A DNA stretch of 14,753 bases. Origin: Bdellovibrio sp. CG10_big_fil_rev_8_21_14_0_10_47_8 (GTDB lineage: Bacteria > Bdellovibrionota > Bdellovibrionia > Bdellovibrionales > Bdellovibrionaceae). A program made the translations under genes and the position numbers. The DNA lies in the NCBI GenBank assembly GCA_002773975.1, contig PEZR01000103.1:776-15528 (forward strand). The letters are read 5' to 3'. Positions 1 through 5,628 of the stretch are shown piece by piece. The notes beneath the pieces were generated by a model. That model saw nothing but the letters and a program-made list of their open reading frames with translations, did no database searches and had not been told where the DNA came from. Every line of letters starts with the position of its first letter. Position 1 is the stretch's first letter.

Positions 1-205
1 CCCTGCAAGTTTTGACGCGATGGCGGGCGCCCCGCTAGAACCATCCCCGTTTTATAGAGCAAAGGAAGTGCCACCCAAAGCTTCCAAGAGGGCTCAAGGC
101 TGCGGCTGCTCGCAAGATCTTCCCCTTGGAAACGGGGTATTTTTCCGCAGGCCCTGGAATTTTTGTCCCTATTCAATCCCAATTTTGAAAGCTATCATAA
201 GGCCT
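1..205. other. Left edge without a clean reading frame; possible tail of an upstream gene
   Basis: No frame gives a convincing complete gene here. Plus frame 2 is open from the window edge and merges into the following CDS, but its residues before position 206 do not resemble that family. Plus frame 3 ends with TGA at 186-188 after a protein-like stretch (…ETGYFSAGPGIFVPIQSQF), but has a TAG at 36-38. Plus frame 1 has a TAG at 55-57 and is then open to a TAA at 229-231. One reading is that a neighbouring gene ends at 188, 18 bases before the ATG at 206, with a frameshift or decay near positions 38-90. This is uncertain. Confidence 0.25.
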
Positions 206-697
206 ATGGATTCATGGAAAACTCGATTTAAAAATACAGCCTTCATTCGCCTTTATACATTTATGAAAATTCCTCTGATCTGGTGGCTGCAGCCGTCGGT
301 GATGGAGATGGGCGATCACAAAACAATCCTGAAAATTCCGCTGACTCGGCGGACCCGAAACCATCTGCACTCGATGTACTTTGGCGCGCTCGCTGTCGGA
401 GCAGAGCTAGTGATTGCGGCGAAAGCAGTTCAGGCCATCTATGACAGCAAAAAGTCGGTGGACTTTGTCTTTAAGGACTTTAAAGCAGAGTTTTTAAAAC
501 GCGCCGAAGGGGATGTTCATTTTGTCTGCGATCAGGGCCAAGAGGTTACAGCATTGATTGCAAAAACTATTTCGAGTGGTGAACGCGAATCCATGAAGTT
601 TCAGTCGTATGCCATCGTCCCCAGCAAAAACGCCGAGGAAAAAATTGCGACCTTTGAGCTAACCCTGTCTGTAAAGCTGCGAAAGAAAAAAGCCTAA
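206..697 (+). CDS. DUF4442 / hotdog-fold thioesterase-like protein
   Basis: A 163-residue protein matching the general pattern of DUF4442 proteins, a hotdog-fold family related to PaaI-type acyl-CoA thioesterases. An N-terminal Trp/Pro-rich helical stretch (IPLIWWLQP) is followed by strands, the segment NHLHSMYFGALAVGAEL (where hotdog proteins place the active-site helix), and C-terminal strands ending in a basic tail. The likely role is hydrolysis of a fatty acyl or aromatic acyl thioester in the cytoplasm, but no substrate can be read from the sequence. The frame stays open upstream, but residues before this ATG are not family-like, so I start at 206. The Shine-Dalgarno is weak (AAGG, 199-202), and an ATG at 263 is a possible alternative. 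The stop TAA overlaps the stop of the convergent downstream gene. Confidence 0.7.
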   Translation: MDSWKTRFKNTAFIRLYTFMKIPLIWWLQPSVMEMGDHKTILKIPLTRRTRNHLHSMYFGALAVGAELVIAAKAVQAIYDSKKSVDFVFKDFKAEFLKRAEGDVHFVCDQGQEVTALIAKTISSGERESMKFQSYAIVPSKNAEEKIATFELTLSVKLRKKKA

Positions 698-1437
698 GCT
701 CTGCTCGATTGAGCGCGATAATTGGCCAGCTGTGTAAGTGAAAAGCGAGTAAAAACCAGAGCTCCGTATATCGGCAAGATAAAAAACATCGGCGGGAACA
801 GAACCAAAGCCGACACCACCACTCCCAAAAGCAAAAGATCAATGCGCTTCAGCTTCACCACCGCCTCGAGCTCTTGAGGGGAGGCATGCTCGGCCAAAGC
901 ATCAAAAGTGAACAAGCGATAATTCAAATAACCATTCAACATCAGCGGCAAAGCAAATCCCAATCCAGGAACCACCCAGAGCGGCATCGTCACAACCCAA
1001 AGAACTAAGTACACCAAGGTCGCACGTACCAGATTTTTAACAGACCCTCGTATTTGCGCCTGACCTTTTCTTTCAAGCCCCGGAAAATCCTTGGCAATCA
1101 TGGCCACCACCAAAGGCATGGCTAAAAAAGAAGTCACCAGCAAAGCTGTGACCACTACCAAAGGAATCAAAAATAAAATCGCCAACGCCACTGCCAGCGC
1201 TGTCGTCACCGAGGTGGGGGTTACCGCGAACCAATTCATCAACCAACTAGGATATTCATGAGAAAAAAGGAACCGCTCACCAAAGGCCTGCGTGAAAAGC
1301 AGAATTTGATCCCAGAACAAATAAGCCAGGCCACCCCAAAAAATAAGTGCCCCTACCGGCGGCACCAGCATCAGCAACAGAATCCGTGGGCGAAAAAGAT
1401 CCAAGAAAGATCTTCCTAAGGCTTGAATGGCCCCCAT
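694..1437 (-). CDS. EI24 / CysZ-like integral membrane protein
   Basis: A 247-residue polytopic membrane protein of the EI24 type (the superfamily that includes CysZ). Long hydrophobic segments lie near residues 17-40, 75-115, 135-170 and 200-230, with the loop PGLGFALPLMLNGYLNYRLF between membrane segments, typical of the family. CysZ members mediate sulfate uptake, but the family is used loosely, so a transport role here is only inferred. An upstream TTG at 1452 is possible. I prefer the ATG at 1437 because it overlaps the preceding gene's stop as TGATG and has a GGGAGAG Shine-Dalgarno (1444-1450) six bases upstream. Translation is therefore probably coupled to that gene. Its TAG stop (696-694) overlaps the TAA of the convergent gene. 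Confidence 0.8.
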   Translation of the reverse strand: MGAIQALGRSFLDLFRPRILLLMLVPPVGALIFWGGLAYLFWDQILLFTQAFGERFLFSHEYPSWLMNWFAVTPTSVTTALAVALAILFLIPLVVVTALLVTSFLAMPLVVAMIAKDFPGLERKGQAQIRGSVKNLVRATLVYLVLWVVTMPLWVVPGLGFALPLMLNGYLNYRLFTFDALAEHASPQELEAVVKLKRIDLLLLGVVVSALVLFPPMFFILPIYGALVFTRFSLTQLANYRAQSSRA

Positions 1438-1895
1438 CAAATACTCTCCCAAACAGAAAGACCTTGCAGTTCTTCTTCCACTTGTTGTTTTTCTTGAGGG
1501 TCTTTGATCTGTTCACAGACTTGCAACGCCTCGGCCTTAAATTTACTGGAAAGATCTCTTTCACCCTTTTGAGCCGAGACTCTGGCAAAGGCCACCAGGC
1601 CCAAGGCCTCGTCCACCACCCGCCGATCTCCGGCCTGCTTCAAAAAATAATCTGAAAGCTGGGCATGCATCGACGCCATCTTGGTTTCATTGAGATGACA
1701 AAAAACCTTGCAAGCCAAACGATGCGCTCTGGCTGTCAAAAGAGGAGTGCCCGCCCGAGACCAAATATAAACCTGAGCCTGGGCGGCGGTGACCATTTGT
1801 GCGGTCTCTTCTTTGGTGAGAACACTCTTTTTGAGCAGTTTGTCGGTCAATGCTTGGGCCTCTTCAGCCCATTTTTTTGCTTCACGATAGTCCAT
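1437..1895 (-). CDS. Helical hypothetical protein coupled to the EI24 gene
   Basis: A 152-residue soluble protein with no recognised family. It has no signal peptide or membrane segment. The composition is rich in Ala, Glu, Lys and Gln with amphipathic periodicity throughout (for example EAKKWAEEAQALTDKLLKK), suggesting an all-helical bundle or a repeat of helical hairpins. The ATG has an AGGA Shine-Dalgarno (1903-1906) seven bases upstream. The stop TGA overlaps the ATG of the EI24 gene (TGATG), so the two are co-translated and may act together, but no function can be assigned. A small hairpin lies immediately upstream of the ribosome binding site. Confidence 0.75.
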   Translation of the reverse strand: MDYREAKKWAEEAQALTDKLLKKSVLTKEETAQMVTAAQAQVYIWSRAGTPLLTARAHRLACKVFCHLNETKMASMHAQLSDYFLKQAGDRRVVDEALGLVAFARVSAQKGERDLSSKFKAEALQVCEQIKDPQEKQQVEEELQGLSVWESI

Positions 1896-1906
1896 GGAAT
1901 TATCCT

Positions 1907-1922
1907 ACGGGTGGAAACCCGT
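1907..1922. repeat. Perfect 6-bp hairpin next to a ribosome binding site
   Basis: ACGGGT-GGAA-ACCCGT forms a perfect 6-bp stem with a 4-base loop (TTCC when read on the minus strand). It lies between the stop of the exported-protein gene (1938) and the ATG of the helical hypothetical gene (1895). Its last stem base touches the AGGA Shine-Dalgarno (1903-1906). No T tract follows in either direction, so a classical intrinsic terminator is unlikely. It could be a small translational or RNA-stability element. Confidence 0.4.
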
Positions 1923-1937
1923 CCAATCCATCAGAAA

Positions 1938-2357
1938 TTACTGCTTTTGAATTCCTGCGCACTCGACCAATACTTTGCTATCCGTTTTCCACTGATGCTC
2001 AATGTAAGAAAAACTCGCTGGGCCTTCAAAATTTTCAGTATGAACCATTTGGATAATGACGGCTTTGGCCCCCACGTTGGTGGGAACAACACCATGGAAC
2101 TGATCATGGTTGAAATAAGCCATTGCCGGAGAGCTCTGAACCACCGGAGGATGCTGCATCACGTATTTTTGTCCTTGATAGGAGATATCAATACGTTCAT
2201 TCAGCGGATGTCGTTCATTGTTTAAGTAATAGGTTTCTGCCACTGTCATTTCACAAGTGTTTCCTGTGGCGGTTTTACCTTGATAGACACCGGGCTCGAT
2301 GTGAGCAAAAAGCGGACAAGAAACAAGCATTCCAAGAACAAAAATTTTCAACTTCAT
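1938..2357 (-). CDS. Small exported hypothetical protein
   Basis: A 139-residue protein starting MKLKIFVLGMLVSCPLFA, a clear signal peptide with probable signal peptidase I cleavage after Ala18. The mature part contains two cysteines (Cys35 and Cys133) that could form one disulfide, plus several aromatic residues. It has no motif I recognise. The frame is open upstream to 2384. The ATG at 2357 is chosen because it starts the signal peptide and has an AGGAAG Shine-Dalgarno five bases upstream. It should be periplasmic or secreted. The gene lies on the same strand between the envelope operon and the helical hypothetical gene, with about 95 bases upstream for its own promoter. Function is unknown. 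Confidence 0.75.
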   Translation of the reverse strand: MKLKIFVLGMLVSCPLFAHIEPGVYQGKTATGNTCEMTVAETYYLNNERHPLNERIDISYQGQKYVMQHPPVVQSSPAMAYFNHDQFHGVVPTNVGAKAVIIQMVHTENFEGPASFSYIEHQWKTDSKVLVECAGIQKQ

Positions 2358-2453
2358 AATTTCTTCCTTTCGAGACGCATTCAAATTTGGGATCCATGAT
2401 GTGGCTAGAGCAGGGCTCAGGCAACCTTCAATTTTCCTAGTAACATGATGAGT

Positions 2454-3359
2454 CTACCGAGCCCACCTCTTTTGCACCGACAGCAAAATCGTTTTCGACA
2501 AGGTCGTATTCGACGGATCCCCAAACCAAGTTTGATCCGCATAAGCCAGGGTCCCCGCCCAATTATTCTGAAAAGTAGAACTTAAAAGCAAGGTGCCGGT
2601 GGCTGATCGCTCTATGTCCCCCTGCGTCCCAGCTACGGAAACTGCATCTTCATAGGCCCAAGCGATAGAGGCTCCGCATCGAAAACGACTCCAATTGTAA
2701 CCAGCTCCGATGGACCAAGTTCCACCAAAGCCAGGCTCCACAGAACCCTCCACCTGGGAGGTATGAACAGACTTGGACAAAGAGCGATGAATCTCCAGAC
2801 TTGAACTCATGTCCCAAAGAATCCAATTTTTACTGAGAATGGTTCCAACTCCAATAGACCACAATCCTCGTCCGCGGCTTTGGTCATCGCGGTCGGCCTC
2901 GTACCTCGAGGTACCGGTGGGGGTGACCAAGGCTAAAAATCCGACCCCTTTTGGGCGCCACGGATTGTAATCCCAATCAGGCAGATACTCGTACCCCAGC
3001 TGAGCCGCAAGATCCCCCAAACCTGATGATTCACCACCCTGAGCCCCGGCCTGAGATTTTTGCAACACTGGAACAGAGAGTCCCGCTTGCCACCGATCCG
3101 CAAAAATATGAGCAGTCTCGATCTTTAGACTCCGAGTTCTCCGACTGGCCTCGTCTTTGTACCACACCCCTTGCTGCACCTGAGTATCAACCTGGGCATC
3201 GGAAAATGTGGTTGTGACTTGGGCTTTGTCATCCCCCGTAATCATCGCCGGCGCCGCAAATCCTCCGCCACAACAAGCCGAACTCCATCCGCGGAGTGGG
3301 CTCACAACAATCAGAAATAGAAAAAGAAATCTAGATCGTAACAGATTCGATGACCTCAT
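2454..3359 (-). CDS. Outer-membrane beta-barrel protein candidate with CCGGG mature N-terminus
   Basis: A 301-residue protein. A signal peptide (hydrophobic core FLFLFLIVVSPL) ends at about SSA, followed by the unusual mature start CCGGGFAAPAMITGDD. The rest alternates polar and hydrophobic or aromatic residues, with many Gly, Trp and Tyr and repeated short strands separated by Asp/Ser-rich turns. This fits an outer-membrane barrel of the loosely defined MetA-pathway/transporter-like kind. The C-terminus (SVQKRWAR) lacks the usual terminal aromatic residue. The ATG at 3359 (a GTG at 3362 precedes it) lies inside the end of the lipoprotein gene, overlapping it by 29 bases, and has a GGAGGG Shine-Dalgarno. 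Operon position suggests it works with the redoxin and YtkA-like proteins. The barrel assignment rests on pattern only. Confidence 0.7.
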   Translation of the reverse strand: MRSSNLLRSRFLFLFLIVVSPLRGWSSACCGGGFAAPAMITGDDKAQVTTTFSDAQVDTQVQQGVWYKDEASRRTRSLKIETAHIFADRWQAGLSVPVLQKSQAGAQGGESSGLGDLAAQLGYEYLPDWDYNPWRPKGVGFLALVTPTGTSRYEADRDDQSRGRGLWSIGVGTILSKNWILWDMSSSLEIHRSLSKSVHTSQVEGSVEPGFGGTWSIGAGYNWSRFRCGASIAWAYEDAVSVAGTQGDIERSATGTLLLSSTFQNNWAGTLAYADQTWFGDPSNTTLSKTILLSVQKRWAR

Positions 3360-3792
3360 CACGGGCCCCTCCCTCTATTTGCAGACGAAGTCGCAGATCC
3401 CAAGGACCTCGCATAATAAAATAAACTTCACGAACATCAAAGAACCCGGGGGAATTCAGTCTCTTTTGAATCGAGACTTCCGGTGCGCCATGCCCCATGC
3501 TTGGCATCCACAGCTCAACACTGAAAGCTCCTTGGGGATCAACAGATACCAGCGGATCCTCTTTATGGTAAAACCGAACCGTGAATTGGCTCTCGTCCCC
3601 GGCGGTGGAGACCTGAGTCCAAGACATCTCCGCACAAAGCTGCTGACTGTGAAAAAACAATCGACAATCTTTGAGCGCTTGTTCTGGACGAACCAATGGC
3701 CCCGATGTGTCCTTGTAATTGGGCCTGGCACACGCCATAAAAATCAAACAAGAAAAACCCACCAGGACACAAGCCTTCCACTTACCAGACAT
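3331..3792 (-). CDS. YtkA/FixH-like lipoprotein with WMPSMGHG motif
   Basis: A 153-residue envelope protein. An N-terminal hydrophobic segment ends in a probable lipobox (FMAC, Cys21; Phe at -3 is less usual). A beta-rich domain follows, carrying LWMPSMGHGAP at residues 94-104, as in YtkA/FixH-type domains, and the FIMRGPWDL strand near residues 125-133. The Met/His-rich motif could contact a metal such as copper, which is inferred and not shown. The start overlaps the end of the upstream redoxin gene by 11 bases, with GGAG nine bases before the ATG. The 3' end overlaps the barrel gene by 29 bases. A paralogue with the same motif lies divergently at 4486-4959. The protein should be anchored to the inner or outer membrane facing the periplasm. 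Confidence 0.75.
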   Translation of the reverse strand: MSGKWKACVLVGFSCLIFMACARPNYKDTSGPLVRPEQALKDCRLFFHSQQLCAEMSWTQVSTAGDESQFTVRFYHKEDPLVSVDPQGAFSVELWMPSMGHGAPEVSIQKRLNSPGFFDVREVYFIMRGPWDLRLRLQIEGGARDEVIESVTI

Positions 3793-4354
3793 TTTTTTTA
3801 TCTCCGCGCATGATCACACAACCCAGCGTTCGCCCTCGTGACAGTCGAGGCTTTTTTCCTTGCGAGATGTCTTCCAAAACTTCGTCTAAATAATGTCGAT
3901 CAGCCTGGGTGGCAATCGCACTGCTGGTCACGCCGCCCTGATAGAGAATGTCTCCCTGTGGTCCCAACACAAAGGCATGAGGGGTCTTATAGGCCTTGAG
4001 CTCATCCGCGATCAAATCCTTGGAATCTTCCAGCACCGGAAACGGAAGCTGGGCCGACTGAAAATAACTTTTTGCGGACTTAAGATCTTCATCGCTATTG
4101 GAATGAACAGCCACGAAACGAAAGTCTTTGTATTTTTCTGCTAAGGCCTTGAGCTCAGGAACATGGCTATTTGAACATGGGCATTTGGCCGACATAAATA
4201 CGAGAACGAGTCCTTTTTTCTCGGCACTCTTTGTGGCCAGCGAAATTTTTTTGTCCTGAATTAAATCAAAGCTCTGAAACTGATCCGGCATTGCCCAAGC
4301 AACAGAAACCACCAGAATCTGAAACGCCGCAATAACTGCACCGATTTTGAGCAT
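3782..4354 (-). CDS. Exported redoxin (thioredoxin-fold) with CPC motif
   Basis: A 190-residue protein with a signal peptide (cleavage near AWA, residue 21) and a thioredoxin-fold AhpC/TSA-redoxin domain. The active-site strand reads VFMSAKCPCSNSHVPEL, with Cys58 and Cys60 separated only by Pro. The cis-Pro segment is KTPHAFVL (Pro125). A third Cys lies in the C-terminal RTLGCVI (Cys179), a tail often seen in this redoxin subgroup. It probably reduces or exchanges disulfides, or handles a metal, in the periplasm. The start has GGAG at 4361-4364, six bases upstream. It is the first gene of a three-gene overlapping operon and lies directly downstream of a TATAAT element and a palindrome. The last codons run through an A8 tract that also holds the start of the lipoprotein gene. 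Confidence 0.82.
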   Translation of the reverse strand: MLKIGAVIAAFQILVVSVAWAMPDQFQSFDLIQDKKISLATKSAEKKGLVLVFMSAKCPCSNSHVPELKALAEKYKDFRFVAVHSNSDEDLKSAKSYFQSAQLPFPVLEDSKDLIADELKAYKTPHAFVLGPQGDILYQGGVTSSAIATQADRHYLDEVLEDISQGKKPRLSRGRTLGCVIMRGDKKNVW

Positions 4355-4370
4355 TCATGTCTCCATCTTC

Positions 4371-4393
4371 ATTATAGAAATATATTTCTACAA
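4371..4393. promoter_or_regulatory. Divergent promoter region with 22-bp palindrome and perfect -10
   Basis: The core TAGAAATATATTTCTA (4375-4390) is a perfect 16-bp palindrome. Allowing one mismatched pair it extends to 4372-4393. On the minus strand the bases 4376-4371 read TATAAT, a perfect sigma-70 -10 element for the redoxin operon, so the palindrome occupies the spacer and overlaps the -10. No good -35 is visible, which would fit an activated or tightly controlled promoter. The redoxin ATG is only 17 bases from the -10, giving a short leader. The same region lies 93 bases upstream of the divergent YtkA-like gene. A regulator could therefore control both sides. Confidence 0.55.
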
Positions 4394-4485
4394 CGAACTT
4401 GGCCTTCAAAACAACTGTTCTCAACTGACAATTCAGATGGTCAAAACGCCAGCTCTCGGTTACAACCGACGCCTGAGGAGAACCC

Positions 4486-4959
4486 ATGATGAAAAAATAC
4501 CCCTACTTATCGCGAAAACTGAATTTTCCTTCTGCTTTGCTGGGAGTTGTTGTCTTTTTGAGCTGCTGGCTCATCGGCACCCAAGTGCTCGCGCAGACAA
4601 ACTTTCCGCCGCAAACTCTGCTCTATCCACAACACGACGTGCAGATTTTTTTGCAGTTCGAAGAGGGTCCGTTGGTAGGGCGAAAATCTGTGATGCAAAT
4701 GCAGGTCAAAGACCGCAAAACCCAACAGCTCATCGCCCTCAATGAAACGATCAAAGTCACGCTCTGGATGCCTGATATGGGGCATGGGTCCGCCCCCACC
4801 AAAATTCAACAAATCAACAACGACCAAGGATTTCCGCAACCAGGTCTTTACCGAGTTTCCAATATGCAATTTGTAATGGGGGGCATCTGGGAAGTCTATG
4901 TGACCCTGGTCAATGCCGAGGGCCAGGAAGAGTCTCAGTTTTTCACTGTGGCGCTCTAA
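4486..4959 (+). CDS. Exported YtkA/FixH-like protein with WMPDMGHG motif
   Basis: A 157-residue protein with an N-terminal signal or anchor segment (residues 17-36, ending VLAQ) and one beta-rich domain. Residues 93-101 read LWMPDMGHG, followed further on by MQFVMGGIWEVYVTL. Both match the lipoprotein encoded divergently at 3331-3792 position for position, so the two are paralogues. The basic stretch before the hydrophobic core is long. Cleavage after Ala36 would make it periplasmic; otherwise it stays anchored. Two ATGs (4486 and 4489) are both compatible with the GAGGAG at 4475-4480. Transcription ends at the strong hairpin at 4979-5011. The role is unknown, but the Met/His motif and the redoxin neighbour make metal or oxidative handling in the envelope a reasonable inference. 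Confidence 0.75.
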   Translation: MMKKYPYLSRKLNFPSALLGVVVFLSCWLIGTQVLAQTNFPPQTLLYPQHDVQIFLQFEEGPLVGRKSVMQMQVKDRKTQQLIALNETIKVTLWMPDMGHGSAPTKIQQINNDQGFPQPGLYRVSNMQFVMGGIWEVYVTLVNAEGQEESQFFTVAL

Positions 4960-4978
4960 AGAGTAAACGCTCTCAAAT

Positions 4979-5011
4979 AAAAAAAGGCCTGTCTTCCAAC
5001 AGGCCTTTTTT
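4979..5011. terminator. Bidirectional intrinsic terminator
   Basis: A 13-bp stem (AAAAAAGGCCTGT paired with ACAGGCCTTTTTT, 4980-4992 with 4999-5011) closes a six-base loop. It has a T run on the plus-strand 3' side and, by symmetry, on the minus strand. It lies between the stops of the convergent genes ending at 4959 and 5038 and should terminate both. Confidence 0.92.
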
Positions 5012-5037
5012 CATTTTCATCAGTTCAAAGTGAAAAT

Positions 5038-5358
5038 TTAGAACGGAGTACAACGAACAGCATAGTTCTGAGGCCCAGCGCTGCAACGAACTTGAAAGTC
5101 CGCACCAGCTCGGTTCCCAGCGTTGAAACACTTCTTATCGTGACGAGCAATCATTGTACAGTTTCTGCGAGCTTCATCAATCGCTTCTAAACAGTCACGA
5201 CCGTCACCGAATGCGGGACCACGGCCTGTATAGATCGTACAAGTCACGCGATCACCACGATCTCCGCGACGATCATCACGGTCGCCACGTCCCATGTCTG
5301 CATGAGCTGCCGCGGATACCAAAACTGTCGCAAGAACTGCAAAAATCATTTTTTTCAT
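5038..5358 (-). CDS. Small secreted Arg/Asp-rich six-cysteine protein
   Basis: A 106-residue protein starting MKKMIFAVLATVLVSAAAHA, a textbook signal peptide cut after Ala20. The mature protein opens with a charged Gly/Arg/Asp repeat (residues 23-37, GRGDRDDRRGDRGDR). A compact region with six cysteines (40, 56, 67, 77, 92, 103) follows, suggesting up to three disulfides in the periplasm or outside the cell. The upstream open frame to 5406 is not used: the ATG at 5358 starts the signal peptide and has AGAGAGG four bases upstream. It is monocistronic, with a 188-base upstream gap and the shared terminator below. I do not recognise the family. Confidence 0.75.
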   Translation of the reverse strand: MKKMIFAVLATVLVSAAAHADMGRGDRDDRRGDRGDRVTCTIYTGRGPAFGDGRDCLEAIDEARRNCTMIARHDKKCFNAGNRAGADFQVRCSAGPQNYAVRCTPF

Positions 5359-5546
5359 AAAACCTCTCTGGTTTGTGTTGTTGAGAACAGCGCGCACTGT
5401 ACCCAACTTCCGATCGCCTTGCGCACAAATTTAAGAGGCTTGAACTAATTCCCAAAGCTGTCACAAAAATTGACACCTTTTATTTTTTTCCGCTAACAAG
5501 TTACAGGGGCAAGTTATAGCTAAGTCATTGAAGTGTGTGCGGGAAT
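5359..5546. promoter_or_regulatory. Intergenic region between tRNA-Arg and the secreted-protein gene
   Basis: It holds an inverted repeat TGTCA-N7-TGACA (5459-5475). It also has a direct repeat of CAAGTTA with a 13-base period (5497-5503 and 5510-5516). A minus-strand TATAAC (5518-5513) has a weak -35 (CGCACA, 5541-5536) at 17 bp, a poor promoter candidate for the secreted-protein gene. I see no hairpin with a T tract that would end the pil-tRNA transcript. Confidence 0.3.
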
Positions 5547-5622
5547 TGGTGACCCCACCAGGAATTGAACCTGGATCTGGCGTTTAGGAAACGCATGCTC
5601 TATCCATTTGAGCTATGGGGTC
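5547..5622 (-). tRNA. tRNA-Arg, anticodon CCU
   Basis: A 76-nucleotide cloverleaf on the minus strand with a perfect 7-bp acceptor stem (GACCCCA with TGGGGTC). The D arm is AGCTC…GAGC. The anticodon loop is TTCCTAA with anticodon CCT, which reads AGG. The T arm is CCAGGTTCAATTCCTGG. The discriminator A and an encoded CCA end (5549-5547) are present. An A in the D loop and A73 fit tRNA-Arg identity. The closing anticodon-stem pair 27-43 is a T·C mismatch. The gene begins 6 bases after the pilR stop on the same strand. Confidence 0.95.
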
Positions 5623-5628
5623 GAGAGA

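Noticed and set aside
3208..3813. Plus-strand 201-residue open frame across the lipoprotein and barrel genes
   Set aside because: It is antisense to two genes with clear signal sequences, overlapping coupling and good ribosome binding sites; its own product has no domain-like pattern.
4412..4427. Two CAACTG copies 10 bases apart upstream of the plus YtkA-like gene
   Set aside because: Six-base repeats at this spacing are expected by chance, with no other supporting sign.
5231..5290. Repeated CGATCACCACGATC-like units as a CRISPR or DNA repeat array
   Set aside because: The repetition simply encodes the Arg/Asp/Gly tract of the secreted protein; the units are irregular and there are no spacers.
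5459..5475. TGTCA-N7-TGACA as a CRP/FNR-type site
   Set aside because: The half sites and spacing do not match TGTGA-N6-TCACA or TTGAT-N4-ATCAA; recorded only as an inverted repeat.
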